A stretch of 64,000 nt of DNA. Source: DASYAE01 sp036501535. GTDB lineage: Bacteria; Actinomycetota; Actinomycetes; Streptomycetales; Catenulisporaceae. The stretch covers positions 1 to 64,000 of the forward strand of contig DASYAE010000048.1 of NCBI GenBank assembly GCA_036501535.1, written 5' to 3'. The notes under the pieces were generated by a model. The model was given only the letters and a program-made list of their open reading frames with translations, made no database searches and was not told where the DNA came from. Within the stretch, counting starts at the first letter, position 1, and every line of letters starts with the position of its first letter. This document shows, one piece after another, positions 25,540 through 34,359 of this stretch. A program made the translations under genes and the position numbers.

Positions 25540-26730
25540 TCAGCCCTTGAGTATCTGACGCGCCATCACCACGCGCTGGACCTGGTTCGTGCCCTCGTAG
25601 ATCTGGGTGATCTTCGCGTCCCGCATCATCCGCTCGACCGGGTAGTCCTGCGTGTAGCCGTAGCCGCCGAGGAGTTGGACCGCGTCCGTGGTGATCTCCA
25701 TCGCGGCGTCGGAGGCGAAGCACTTGGCGGCGGCGCCGTAGAAGGTCAGGTCGGGGTCGCAGCGCTCGGACCTCGCCGCGGCGGCGTAGGTGATCTGGCG
25801 GGCGGCGGCGATCTTCATGCCCATGTCGGCCAGCATGAACTGGACGCCCTGCAGGTCGGCGATCGGCTTGCCGAACTGCTTGCGCTCCTTGACGTAGCCG
25901 GCCGCGAAGTCGAGTGCGCCCTGGGCGACGCCGAGTGCCTGCGCGGCGATGGTGACCCGGGTGTGGTCGAGGGTGCGCATGGCGGTTCCGAAGCCGGTGC
26001 CCGGCTCGCCGATGATCCGGTCGCCGGGGATCCAGACGTCGTCGAAGTAGAGTTCGCGGGTCGGCGAGCCCTTGATGCCGAGCTTCTTCTCCGGGGCGCC
26101 GAAGGTGAAGCCCGCGTCTTCCTTCTCCACCACGAAGGCGGATATGCCGCGGGTGCCGACGCCGGGCTCGGTGACCGCCATCACGGTGTAGTACTCGGAG
26201 ACGCCGGCGTTGGTGATCCAGCGCTTCACGCCGTTGAGCCGCCAGCCGCCGTTGTCGGCGACCGCGCGGGTGGTCATGCCGCCGGCGTCGGAGCCGGCCT
26301 CCGGCTCGGACAGCGCGTAGGAGAACATCGCGCGGCCTTCGGCCACCGGCCGCAAGTACTTCTGCTTGAGTTCTTCCGAGGCGGCCAGAATCAGCGGCAC
26401 AGTGCCCAGTTTGTTGACCGCGGGGATGAGTGATGAGGAGACGCAGGCGCGGGCGACCTCTTCGATCACGATGCAGGTGGCCAGGGCGTCGGCTCCGGCG
26501 CCGCCATAGGCTTCGGGGATGTGGATCGCGTGCATGTCCGCCGCGTGCAGCGCGTCATGCGCCTCCTGCGGGTATCGCGCGTCGTGATCCACGGCTGCGG
26601 CGAAGGGCGCGATCTTCGTTTCGACGAGCGCGCGCACGGACTGGCGCAGCAGATCGTGCTCCTCGCGCACGGCGAAGAGATCGAATTCACGGTTCCCGGT
26701 GTCGTTGGCCACGACGACATTGTTACTCAT
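25540..26730 (-). CDS. Acyl-CoA dehydrogenase
   Basis: A 396-residue FAD flavoenzyme that introduces the alpha-beta double bond in acyl-CoA. The FAD-binding SYALSEPEAGSDAGGM motif and the ACAD C-terminal motif AAAKCFASDAAMEITTDAVQLLGGYGYTQDYPVERMMRDAKITQIYEGTNQVQR match the short/branched-chain family. The catalytic Glu is the E of IYEGTN. The length is normal. It is divergent from UDP-glucose dehydrogenase. ATG 26730 begins the conserved protein; an upstream frame to 26811 is not needed. Substrate range is unknown. Confidence 0.93.
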   Translation of the reverse strand: MSNNVVVANDTGNREFDLFAVREEHDLLRQSVRALVETKIAPFAAAVDHDARYPQEAHDALHAADMHAIHIPEAYGGAGADALATCIVIEEVARACVSSSLIPAVNKLGTVPLILAASEELKQKYLRPVAEGRAMFSYALSEPEAGSDAGGMTTRAVADNGGWRLNGVKRWITNAGVSEYYTVMAVTEPGVGTRGISAFVVEKEDAGFTFGAPEKKLGIKGSPTRELYFDDVWIPGDRIIGEPGTGFGTAMRTLDHTRVTIAAQALGVAQGALDFAAGYVKERKQFGKPIADLQGVQFMLADMGMKIAAARQITYAAAARSERCDPDLTFYGAAAKCFASDAAMEITTDAVQLLGGYGYTQDYPVERMMRDAKITQIYEGTNQVQRVVMARQILKG

Positions 26731-26978
26731 CGGTAGCTTGGACGCCAGACCGGGTCGACCCCAGGTCCGACCGAAGCATTGCGCGCGGGATCCCGTACCG
26801 CCGGAGCGCAAACCGGATACCTTCGGAACCCGCCACCCTGATCATCGCGTCGATCCGAGCACAGGGGCGATCCGACGACCGCGTTGGTCCGGTCCGGACC
26901 GGTCTGGTCTGGACTGGACCCGGGCCCGGGCCCGGACCAGCGCAGCTCCGCACAGCTCCAACCAGGAAGGCCGCCAAC

Positions 26979-28328
26979 GTGGCACATGTAACCGTCATCG
27001 GCACCGGGTACCTCGGGGCGACTCACGCGGCCTGCATGGCCGAGCTCGGGCACGACGTCCTCGGCGTGGACGTGGACGAGCGCAAGATCGCCACGCTGAC
27101 CGCCGGGGCCGCGCCCTTCTACGAGCCCGAACTCGACGCGCTGCTGGCCAAGCACGTGGCCACCGGCCGGCTGCGGTTCACCACGTCCATCGCCGAGGTG
27201 GCCGCGTTCGGCGGGGAGAACCGGGCCGAGACGGTGCACTTCGTCTGCGTGAACACCCCGCAGAAGAAGAGCGAGTACGCCGCCGACCTGGGCCAGATCT
27301 TCTCGGTGGTGGAGAGCCTGGCGCCGCTCCTGGACGTCCCGGCGCTGATCGTCGGCAAGTCCACGGTGCCGGTCGGGACCGCCGCGCGGATAGCGGACCG
27401 GTTCGCCGAGCTGGCCACCGGGCTCGCTCCGGGCCAGGCCGTGGAGGTCGCCTGGAACCCGGAGTTCCTGCGCGAGAGCCACGCGGTCCAGGACACGCTG
27501 CACCCGGACCGGCTGGTGCTCGGCGTCGCGTCGCAGCGGGCCGAGGACGCGCTGCGGGCCGTGTTCGCGCCGCTGGCCGAGGCCGGCGTGCCGATCCTGG
27601 TGACCGACACGGTGACCGCGCAGCTGGTCAAGCATGCGGCGAACGCGTTCCTGTCCACAAAGATCTCCTTCATCAACGCGATGGCCGAGGTCTGCGAGGC
27701 GGCCGGCGGCGACGTGATGCAGCTGGCCGAGGCGCTGTCGCACGACTCCCGGATCGGCGGCCGGTTCCTGGTGCCGGGCCTCGGCTTCGGCGGGGGCTGC
27801 CTGCCGAAGGACATCCGGGCCTTCATGGCGCGGGCCGGCGAGCTGGGGGTCGACCAGGCGCTGACCTTCCTGCGCGAGGTGGACGCGATCAACATGCGCC
27901 GGCGCGCCCGGATGGTGGAACTGGCTCGCGAGCAGTGCGACGGCTCGTTCCTGGGCAAGCGGGTCGCGGTGTGGGGCGCGGCGTTCAAGCCCGACTCGGA
28001 CGACGTGCGCGACTCGCCGGCGCTCAACGTGGCGGCTTCGATCCACCTTCAGGGCGGGCAGGTGGCGGTGTTCGACCCGAAGGCAAACGCGAACGCCGCG
28101 GCGCTGTTCCCGACGCTTAACTACGTCGACTCGGCGATGACGGCCGCGGAGGGCGCCCACGTGATCCTGCACCTGACCGAGTGGGCCGAGTTCCGCAAGA
28201 TCGACCCGGCGCTGGTCGGCGAGCGGGTCTCGGCGAAGCGGATCGTGGACGGCCGCAACGCGCTGGACGCCGAGGCCTGGCGGGGCGCCGGCTGGACCTA
28301 CCGCGCGCCGGGCCGGCCGGTCGCCTGA
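26979..28328 (+). CDS. UDP-glucose 6-dehydrogenase
   Basis: A 449-residue NAD-dependent enzyme making UDP-glucuronate for envelope polysaccharides. The N-terminal Rossmann motif is VIGTGYLG (6-13), with CVNTP at 90-94. The catalytic residues are K218 (LVKHAAN), N222 and C274 in GFGGGCLPKD, with D278. The C-terminal UDP-binding domain is VAVWGAAFKPDSDDVRDSPAL. The frame is open far upstream, but family members start at this MxHVTVIGTG strand. GTG 26979 has an AGGAAGG site 9 nt upstream. The gene belongs to the ugd/tuaD family, and its exact substrate could include UDP-galactose or UDP-ManNAc. Confidence 0.92.
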   Translation: MAHVTVIGTGYLGATHAACMAELGHDVLGVDVDERKIATLTAGAAPFYEPELDALLAKHVATGRLRFTTSIAEVAAFGGENRAETVHFVCVNTPQKKSEYAADLGQIFSVVESLAPLLDVPALIVGKSTVPVGTAARIADRFAELATGLAPGQAVEVAWNPEFLRESHAVQDTLHPDRLVLGVASQRAEDALRAVFAPLAEAGVPILVTDTVTAQLVKHAANAFLSTKISFINAMAEVCEAAGGDVMQLAEALSHDSRIGGRFLVPGLGFGGGCLPKDIRAFMARAGELGVDQALTFLREVDAINMRRRARMVELAREQCDGSFLGKRVAVWGAAFKPDSDDVRDSPALNVAASIHLQGGQVAVFDPKANANAAALFPTLNYVDSAMTAAEGAHVILHLTEWAEFRKIDPALVGERVSAKRIVDGRNALDAEAWRGAGWTYRAPGRPVA

Positions 28329-28430
28329 GAGGGCGCCACCTGACTCGGCGTCACCTGACTCACTGTCACGGCCGCCTGGATTGATCTGTTCTGACCCGTT
28401 ACATGGTTACACGGTTACACAGCTACCCGG

Positions 28431-29009
28431 TCACTCGGCGGTCAGCGAGGCGCGCAGCGCGGCGCCCTTAGCCCGCGCCTGCGCCTCCAGCCGCGCCTGG
28501 AAGCCGAGCATCGCCTCCTGCATCGCCGGGTCGTGCGCGGCCAGGATCCGCGCAGCCAGCAATCCGGCGTTGCGCGCCCCGCCGATCGAGACGGTGGCGA
28601 CCGGGACGCCGGCCGGCATCTGCACGATCGAGAGCAGCGAGTCCATGCCGTCGAGGTGCTTGAGCGGCACCGGCACGCCGATGACCGGCAGCGGGGTGAC
28701 CGCGGCGAGCATCCCGGGCAGGTGCGCCGCGCCGCCGGCCCCGGCGATGATCGCCTTCAGGCCTCGGGACGCCGCCGAGCGGCCGTAGTCGAGCATCGCC
28801 TGCGGCATCCGGTGCGCCGAGACGACGCCGACCTCGAACGGGATGTCGAACTCGGCCAGCGCCTCGGCCGCGGCGCCCATGACCGGCCAGTCCGAGTCCG
28901 AGCCCATGACGATGCCGATCAGCGGCGCGGGCGGCGCCTCCCCGTCCTCAGCAGCCGGCATGTCGTCCTCGTTCCTCGTCGTCCCGGTTTCTGATGCCGC
29001 GTCATTCAT
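28431..29009 (-). CDS. purE: N5-carboxyaminoimidazole ribonucleotide mutase PurE
   Basis: A 192-residue enzyme of purine synthesis that converts N5-CAIR to CAIR. It has IGIVMGSDSDWPVM (31-44) and VVSAHRMPQAM, the diagnostic PurE loops, and GGAAHLPGM. A 28-residue hydrophilic N-terminal extension precedes the core. It overlaps the end of purK by 8 nt, so the order purK-purE on the minus strand means translation is coupled. Purine synthesis in the cytoplasm. Confidence 0.95.
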   Translation of the reverse strand: MNDAASETGTTRNEDDMPAAEDGEAPPAPLIGIVMGSDSDWPVMGAAAEALAEFDIPFEVGVVSAHRMPQAMLDYGRSAASRGLKAIIAGAGGAAHLPGMLAAVTPLPVIGVPVPLKHLDGMDSLLSIVQMPAGVPVATVSIGGARNAGLLAARILAAHDPAMQEAMLGFQARLEAQARAKGAALRASLTAE

Positions 29010-30288
29010 CGATCTCGCCCCGCAGGAAGGCGGCCGCGTGCCGGGCCCGCTCGACGCACTCGGTGAGGTCCCGCCCGGCGGCGGTGACGTGGCCGATCTT
29101 GCGGCCGGGCTTGACCGCCTTGCCGTAGAGGTGGATTTTCAGGCCCGGGTCGCGGGCCATGCAGTGCAGGTAGGCCGGATGCACCTCGGGCAGGTCGAGG
29201 CCGAGCACGTTGGCCATCACGGTGACCGGCGCGTGCGCGGTCGGCGCGCCGAGCGGCCAGTCCAGCACCGCGCGCAGGTGGTTCTCGAACTGGCTGGTCA
29301 CCGCGCCGTCGATGGTCCAGTGGCCGGAGTTGTGCGGGCGCATCGCCAGCTCGTTGACCAGCAGCCGGCCGCGCTGCGGCAACGACTCCGGCACCGGCCC
29401 CGGCCGGGTCTCGAACAGCTCCACCGCGAGCATGCCGGTCACCTCGAGCCGCTTGGCGATCTCCAGCGCGATCCGCTGCGCCTCGGCGGCCATCGGGTCC
29501 GCAAGGCCCGGCGCCGGCGCGTAGACCTCGCGGCAGATCCCGTCCCGCTGGACCGTCTCGACCACCGGATAGGCCACGGCCTGGCCGTGCGGCGAGCGGG
29601 CGACCTGCGCGGCCAGCTCGCGGACGAACGGGACGAACTCTTCCGCGATCAGCTCCACGCCGCGGGATGTCGCCTCGGCGATCACCTGTTCGGCCTCATC
29701 CAGGGACGCGATCCGCCACACGCCCTTGCCGTCGTATCCGCCGCGCACCGCCTTGAGGATGACCGGCGCCGCGCCGAGATCGGCCGTACCGGCCGTCTCC
29801 CGGGCGAAGTCGGCCAGCTCCGCGGCGCTTGAGACCCGGCGCCAGGCCGGGCACGGTACGCCTATCGCGGTCAGGCGCTCGCGCATCGCAGCCTTGTCCT
29901 GCGCATAAAGCAGCGCGGCCGGCCCAGGGCGCACCGCTGTGCCCTGAGCGAGCAACCGGTCCAAGACCGGCGCCGGTACATGTTCGTGGTCAAAGGTGAT
30001 TACGTCGCATCCGCGCGCGAAGGCCGCGACGGCGTCCGCGTCGTCGTGACGCCCGACCACTGTGTCAGGCACCACCTGGGCCGCGGGCTCGTCGGCCTGG
30101 GCGGCGAGCACCCGCAGCCGGAGGCCGAGCGCGATCGCCGGCGGCTGCATCATCCGGGCGAGCTGGCCCGCGCCGATGACGCCGACGACCGGCGTACCGA
30201 CCACGTCGCGCCCGATTCCCGGCACGGGATTCGGGTTACTCGGGTCGGACAGCGACGACGGATCGGAAGCGGGCGCGATGGGACTCAC
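29002..30288 (-). CDS. purK: 5-(carboxyamino)imidazole ribonucleotide synthase PurK
   Basis: A 428-residue ATP-grasp enzyme converting AIR, ATP and bicarbonate to N5-CAIR. The family start is VVGVIGAGQLARMMQPPAIALGLRLRVLA, with DHEHVPAPVLDRL. The ATP-grasp loops VILKAVRGGYDGKGV and EEFVPFVRELAAQVARSP carry Mg-ATP binding residues, and ELAMRPHNSGHWTIDGA closes the active site. The N-terminal 30 residues are Pro/Ser-rich. GTG 30288 is preferred, but a TTG at 30297 is in frame. It forms a pair with purE. Confidence 0.95.
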   Translation of the reverse strand: MSPIAPASDPSSLSDPSNPNPVPGIGRDVVGTPVVGVIGAGQLARMMQPPAIALGLRLRVLAAQADEPAAQVVPDTVVGRHDDADAVAAFARGCDVITFDHEHVPAPVLDRLLAQGTAVRPGPAALLYAQDKAAMRERLTAIGVPCPAWRRVSSAAELADFARETAGTADLGAAPVILKAVRGGYDGKGVWRIASLDEAEQVIAEATSRGVELIAEEFVPFVRELAAQVARSPHGQAVAYPVVETVQRDGICREVYAPAPGLADPMAAEAQRIALEIAKRLEVTGMLAVELFETRPGPVPESLPQRGRLLVNELAMRPHNSGHWTIDGAVTSQFENHLRAVLDWPLGAPTAHAPVTVMANVLGLDLPEVHPAYLHCMARDPGLKIHLYGKAVKPGRKIGHVTAAGRDLTECVERARHAAAFLRGEIDE

Positions 30289-30642
30289 GACGGACAAGCC
30301 TAATCGGCCCGGCGGCCTGGTCCGGCCTACATCGAAAGCACCCCCGACGCACGCTCGTGACCTTGATCACGGCGGCCGGCGCGACACCCCGGCGCGGATG
30401 CCGCGGCGTGCCGTCTTTCACCGCCGGCGCAGCTGCCGGGCTGGTCGCCGTGTGTTCTCATGGGAACCGTGTCCGCCGGTCGGAGCCTCAGGAACCCGGA
30501 ACGATTCCGTCACAGGTCTGCTACGGACCCCCGCCCGCCCGGTGAACAGTGGAGCGCGACTCGATAGGCTACCCAGGCGCCCGCGGCTCCGAAGCAATCG
30601 CACGGGTCGCACAGGACGCTCCGGAAGTCAGGTAGGTAACCC
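30289..30642. other. Divergent spacer purK / gtrA
   Basis: This region of about 350 bases has no supported gene. It should contain the promoters of purK and of the GtrA gene. I saw no strong -10/-35 pair. Open frames here lack ribosome sites. Confidence 0.4.
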
Positions 30643-31206
30643 GTGTCGATTCTGACCACCAGCGGCGCGAAGCTGCGCTCCGTCGCTCGTGAGCTGACGA
30701 AGTTCGGCACCATCGGCGCCGTCGCCCTCGTGGTGAACGCGATCGCGACGAACATCATGTGGAAGTTCATGCCGGGCAGCAAGCTGACCGGCTCGATCGT
30801 CGGCACGATCATCGCCACCGTCGTCTCCTACCTCGGCAACCGGTACTGGACCTACAAGGACCGCGACTCCATCGGCAAGCACCGCGAGATGGTGCTGTTC
30901 GCCGTGGTCAACGCGCTCGGCATGCTGATCGAGTCGATGCCGCTGGCGGTCACCGCCTACGTGCTGTCGATGAACAACTCGATCCTGGCCGCGAACATCG
31001 CCAAGTACGTCTTCGGCGTCCCGCTGGCCATGGTGTTCCGGCTGTGGACCTACCGGACCTGGATCTTCCCGAAGGTCGACCCGACGGTCGCGGAGAGCCA
31101 GTACCAGTACGACGCGGGCCAGCCGCTGCCGACCTCCCAGCTGCCGACGTCGGCCGCCCGGTACCCGCGGTCCGGCTCCGGCGACCTGGCGCGCTTCTAC
31201 CGCTGA
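30643..31206 (+). CDS. GtrA-family membrane protein
   Basis: A 187-residue integral membrane protein with four helices (about 18-37, 48-66, 85-105, 115-135). KFGTIGAVALVVNAIATN and SYLGNRYWTYKDR are the GtrA family signature. GtrA-type proteins flip or transfer lipid-linked sugars in O-antigen and arabinogalactan synthesis. The tail from about 150 is Gln/Ser/Tyr-rich. GTG 30643 follows an AGGTAGG site. Confidence 0.9.
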   Translation: MSILTTSGAKLRSVARELTKFGTIGAVALVVNAIATNIMWKFMPGSKLTGSIVGTIIATVVSYLGNRYWTYKDRDSIGKHREMVLFAVVNALGMLIESMPLAVTAYVLSMNNSILAANIAKYVFGVPLAMVFRLWTYRTWIFPKVDPTVAESQYQYDAGQPLPTSQLPTSAARYPRSGSGDLARFYR

Positions 31207-31239
31207 GCGGCGCAAGCCGACCCAAGCACCTTCACTTCC

Positions 31240-31281
31240 GCCCCGGCCTCCGTCCGACCTGTTTCGGACGGAGGCCGGGGC
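31240..31281 (+). terminator. Strong intrinsic-type terminator after the GtrA gene
   Basis: An 18-bp perfect stem, left arm 31240-31257 and right arm 31264-31281, with loop CCTGTT. It starts 34 nt after the GtrA stop. The right arm is followed by GCGTTTG, a weak T-rich tail. An 18-bp perfect GC-rich stem is typical of terminators in this phylum. Confidence 0.75.
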
Positions 31282-31307
31282 GCGTTTGCGCGCGCTGTGT
31301 TGATTTC

Positions 31308-31334
31308 GGGGGTCCGAGACCCCCAAGCCCCCGC
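31308..31334. repeat. GC-rich short palindromic repeat
   Basis: GGGGGTCCGAGACCCCC followed by AAGCCCCCGCG resembles the hairpin class at 1-48 and 34102 onward. It sits in the spacer after the GtrA terminator and carries no gene. Confidence 0.45.
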
Positions 31335-31427
31335 GAATGTGGTCGCGATGCGCTGTCAGGAGTGCGGGAGGCGGCGGGGCTTGATGAGCCGTCAGGCGGA
31401 GTCTCTGAGGACGGGTTCCGGCGGCCC

Positions 31428-32678
31428 CTAGACGGATGCGGGGGCGAACTCCGTCAGGAACACGGCGAAGACCGGCGGACGCTGCTGCAGCAGCTCCAGC
31501 CGGCCGCCGTCGGCCTCGGCCAGCTCGCGGGCCACGGTGAGGCCCAGTCCGGTGGAGGAGCGGCCGGAGACGGACCGCTCGAAGACGCGCGCGCCGAGTT
31601 CCGGCGGCACGCCCGGGCCCTCGTCCGAGACCTCGACGACCACGTTGCCGCCGGTGGTGCGGGTGCGGATGAGCACCGGGCCGGCTCCGTGCATGAGCGA
31701 GTTCTCCAGCAGGGTGGCCAGGATCTGGGCGAACGCGCCGGGGGTGACGACCGCGGACAGCCCGCGCATCCCGTCCACCCGGATCGGGCGGCGGGCGCTG
31801 CGGAACGCCGGGCGCCACTCGAAGATCTGCTGCCTGATGACGTGGTCGACATCGATGCGCGAGGTGGCGTTCGAGCGGCGCGTATCGCGCGCGTCGGTGA
31901 GCAGCCGCTGGACCACGTTGGTCAGCCGCTCGACCTGGGTGAGCGCGATCGCCGCCTCCTCCTTGACGGAGGTCATGTCCTGCGCGGACAGGATCTCCTC
32001 GAGGCGCATCGACAGGGCGGTCAGCGGCGTGCGCAGCTGGTGCGAGGCGTCGGCGGCGAGGCGGCGCTCGGTGGCGAGCATCCGGGAGATGCGCTCGGCG
32101 GTGTTGTCGATGACCTCGGCGACCCGGTCGAGCTCGGCGATGCCGTAGCGGCGGTAGCGCGGGCGCGGGTCGCCGGAGCCGAGCCGCTCCGCGGTGGTGG
32201 CCAGGTCGCGCAGCGGGCGGGCCAGCCGCCGGGCCTGGATGTAGGCGACCGCGCTGGCCGCGACGGCGGCCAGGACCGCCACGCCGAGCACCAGCAGCAG
32301 GCTGTTGCGGATCCGCACGTCGGTCTGCGACCAGGACTCGGTGACCACCACGGTCTCGCCCTCGTGGCCGTGGTAGACCTGGCTGGACTTCGGGTCGGGC
32401 AGCGGCCCCGAGGGGCCGAGCTGCATCCTCTGGCCGTCCTTGAGCACGATCTGGGCGCTGTGCCCGGATACCAGCAGCCCGCCGAGCACCTTGGAGTTCA
32501 GCGCCCTGTCCTGCAGCTGGAGGTCGAGCACGATGCCGACCCGCTGGACCTCCTGGTTGAGCGCGTCGTGCTCCTGGTCGCTGATCCGCAGCGTGGATAT
32601 CACGCCGAGGGGCACCCCCAGCAGGACGACCACGATCAGAACGGCCGCGACCGTGGATTTGATCATGCGACGGCGCAC
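31428..32678 (-). CDS. Two-component sensor histidine kinase
   Basis: A 416-residue membrane sensor kinase. TM helices are at about 6-29 and 124-147, flanking a periplasm-side (extracytoplasmic) domain of about 95 residues. A HAMP domain (about 148-200) leads to the H-box with phosphoacceptor H213 in DASHQLRTPLTAL. The N box ILATLLENSLMHG and G box VSDEGPGVPPELG follow, with TGLGLTVAR. The cognate response regulator is 27 nt upstream on the same strand. The signal is unknown. Confidence 0.93.
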   Translation of the reverse strand: MRRRMIKSTVAAVLIVVVLLGVPLGVISTLRISDQEHDALNQEVQRVGIVLDLQLQDRALNSKVLGGLLVSGHSAQIVLKDGQRMQLGPSGPLPDPKSSQVYHGHEGETVVVTESWSQTDVRIRNSLLLVLGVAVLAAVAASAVAYIQARRLARPLRDLATTAERLGSGDPRPRYRRYGIAELDRVAEVIDNTAERISRMLATERRLAADASHQLRTPLTALSMRLEEILSAQDMTSVKEEAAIALTQVERLTNVVQRLLTDARDTRRSNATSRIDVDHVIRQQIFEWRPAFRSARRPIRVDGMRGLSAVVTPGAFAQILATLLENSLMHGAGPVLIRTRTTGGNVVVEVSDEGPGVPPELGARVFERSVSGRSSTGLGLTVARELAEADGGRLELLQQRPPVFAVFLTEFAPASV

Positions 32679-32705
32679 GGCGGTGTCTCGATCCCCTCGG
32701 TCCCT

Positions 32706-33377
32706 CTAGTTGCGTTCGAACCGGAAGCCGACGCCGCGCACGGTGGAGATGAACCGGGGATTCGCCGCGTCGTCGCCGAGCTTCTTGCGCAGCCACGATA
32801 TGTGCATGTCGAGGGTCTTGGTGGAGGACCACCAGGTGGTGTCCCAGACCTCGCGCATCAGCTGCTCCCGGGTGATCACCCGGCCGGCGTCCCGCACCAG
32901 CACGCGCAGCAGGTCGAACTCCTTGGCGGTCAGGTTGAGCTCCTCGTCGCCGAGGTACGCGCGGTGCGAGTCCACGTCGATGCGCACGCCGCGGGCCGCC
33001 GTGCCGGTCTCGGCCGCGCCGCGGCGCAGCAGCGCGCGCACCCGCGCCAGCAGCTCGGCGAGCCGGAACGGCTTGGTCACGTAGTCGTCCGCGCCGGCGT
33101 CGAGGCCCACCACGGTGTCCACCTCGTCGGCCCGGGCGGTCAGCACGAGCACCGGGAAGCCGTGGCCGTCCGTGCGCAGCCGGCGGCACACCTCGAGGCC
33201 GTCCATGCCGGGCAGGCCGAGGTCCAGCACCAGCAGGTCGACGGCACCCGACTGAGCGAGTGCCAGGGCGCCGGGACCGTCTGGCCGCAGATCGACCTCG
33301 TAGCCCTCGCGGCGTAGCGCGCGGGCCAGCGGGTCGGCGATCGCAGTGTCGTCCTCGGCGAGCAGTACGCGGGTCAT
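32706..33377 (-). CDS. OmpR-family response regulator
   Basis: A 223-residue DNA-binding response regulator. The receiver domain has acidic residues E8/D9/D10, phosphoacceptor D52 in LVLDLGLPGMDG, and switch residues T80 and K102 (VTKPF). The winged-helix DNA-binding domain starts at about residue 130, with NLTAKEFDLLRVLV and TVRGVGFRFE. It is the partner of the sensor kinase downstream. The Trp-rich loop (DTTWWSSTKTLDMHISWLRKK) is conserved in the family. Confidence 0.94.
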   Translation of the reverse strand: MTRVLLAEDDTAIADPLARALRREGYEVDLRPDGPGALALAQSGAVDLLVLDLGLPGMDGLEVCRRLRTDGHGFPVLVLTARADEVDTVVGLDAGADDYVTKPFRLAELLARVRALLRRGAAETGTAARGVRIDVDSHRAYLGDEELNLTAKEFDLLRVLVRDAGRVITREQLMREVWDTTWWSSTKTLDMHISWLRKKLGDDAANPRFISTVRGVGFRFERN

Positions 33378-33836
33378 GGTGGGATCGTAGGCCGAACAGT
33401 GCCATTTCGGGGACTGCCTTGGGCTGGTGATTGCCTCACGTCCCGCTACATCCGGTGCTATATCTACGATTCATCCGTTTTTACGAATTCTGCTCCACGA
33501 GCCGCACCGGACCGTGTCCGTTCCGTGACCAAGCTGACCGCCGGGATGCGAGCGGTGGAAACGAACTAGAGGGAATTCTGGGTCAGGTCATGCCATTTCA
33601 CCCGTCCGCATGAGCGACGGATCACACGCGACGTGTTAGTGTTGGCCTGGTTGCAGCTGCAGTTCCCAGAATGCTTCGTTTGAATGCCCGCGGGAGTACG
33701 GCCGCGGGCCTTTGTGTTTCGTGGTGCTTTCTCCCTTGGCGCAGCCAGCTGAGCGGGACGGTCTTTGGAGAGCAACCCTGGTCCCACGCGGTGTGGGCCC
33801 GGTCCGACAGTCCCCCTTTTGTCTATGAGGAGAGAG
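33378..33836 (+). promoter_or_regulatory. Long structured leader and promoter region of cspA
   Basis: About 460 bases with no gene. TAGTGT at 33637-33642 is a good -10 hexamer, giving a start near 33649 and a leader of about 190 nt. In the leader lie the palindrome TGCAGCTGCA (about 33652-33661) and a GCCCGCGG/CCGCGGGC stem with an 8-nt loop at 33683-33706, followed by the T-rich CTTTGTGTTTC. The same TTTGTGTTTCGTGGTGC block is familiar, from memory, in other actinobacterial cold-shock leaders. It may act as a temperature-responsive attenuator. Confidence 0.55.
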
Positions 33837-34040
33837 ATGGCTTCCGGTACGGTCAAGTGGTTCAACGCGGAGAAGGGCTACGGCTTCATCTCCCAGGAGG
33901 ACGGCGGACCCGACGTCTTCGTCCACTTCACGGCGATCGAGACCAGCGGCTACCGCACGCTGGAGGAGAACCAGCGGGTCGAGTTCAACGTGACCACCGG
34001 GCCGAAGGGTCCGCAGGCCGAGCACGTCAAGCCGCTTTAG
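33837..34040 (+). CDS. cspA: Cold-shock protein CspA family
   Basis: A 67-residue single cold-shock domain that binds RNA and single-stranded DNA. RNP1 is KGYGFIS and RNP2 is DVFVHFTAI. The ATG at 33837 follows a GAGGAGAG ribosome site; a frame open to 33765 is not needed because family members start MASGTVKWFNAEKG. It has a long leader. A second, extended CSD protein is encoded at 54379-54762. Confidence 0.95.
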   Translation: MASGTVKWFNAEKGYGFISQEDGGPDVFVHFTAIETSGYRTLEENQRVEFNVTTGPKGPQAEHVKPL

Positions 34041-34101
34041 CCGGGCGCTGTCCCCACGCCACGCTGCGCTCCGGCGCGGGGACGGCTGTCGCTGTGCCGG
34101 T

Positions 34102-34160
34102 GCGGGGGTACGACCCCCGCGCCCCCACGCCAGGGGGTGAACCCCCTGGACCCCCGGCAC
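34102..34160. repeat. GC-rich dispersed hairpin repeat, copy B
   Basis: The first 23 bases (34102-34124) are identical to the reverse complement of 22-44, with the GCGGGGG/CCCCCGC hairpin. CACGCCAG follows as in copy A, then a second hairpin AGGGGGTGAACCCCCT. This makes it a modular, dispersed intergenic element. Confidence 0.65.
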
Positions 34161-34260
34161 GGCTCCCAGCTAGGCAAGTTACGTCGGCCGGTGGCGGTCA
34201 GGGCTTGAGAGGGTTCTGAGGGCTGTTGGTCGTGTGACAGCGGGACGGTGCTCCCGACTG

Positions 34261-34302
34261 CGCTCCGCGTCCTTTAATGGACGCGGAGCGTTTATGTTTT
34301 TA
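34261..34302 (+). terminator. Strong intrinsic terminator with no obvious gene
   Basis: A 12-bp perfect stem CGCTCCGCGTCC / GGACGCGGAGCG with loop TTTAAT at 34273-34278, followed by TTTATGTTTTT. This is the best textbook terminator in the window, yet the nearest plus-strand stop (cspA) is 220 nt away. It could end the cspA transcript or a small RNA. Confidence 0.8.
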
Positions 34303-34359
34303 GGGGCCCCACGGTTGTCTGGCACGGTTTCCAGCGCACCTGAGGCGTACGGTGGGCAT

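Larger units (their letters stand above)
34041..34359. other. Spacer cspA to fdhD with repeat and orphan terminator
   Basis: No gene is supported. Contents: a copy of the dispersed hairpin repeat (34102-34160), about 100 bases of unassigned sequence, and a strong terminator (34261-34302) that has no obvious upstream gene within 220 nt. Confidence 0.5.
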
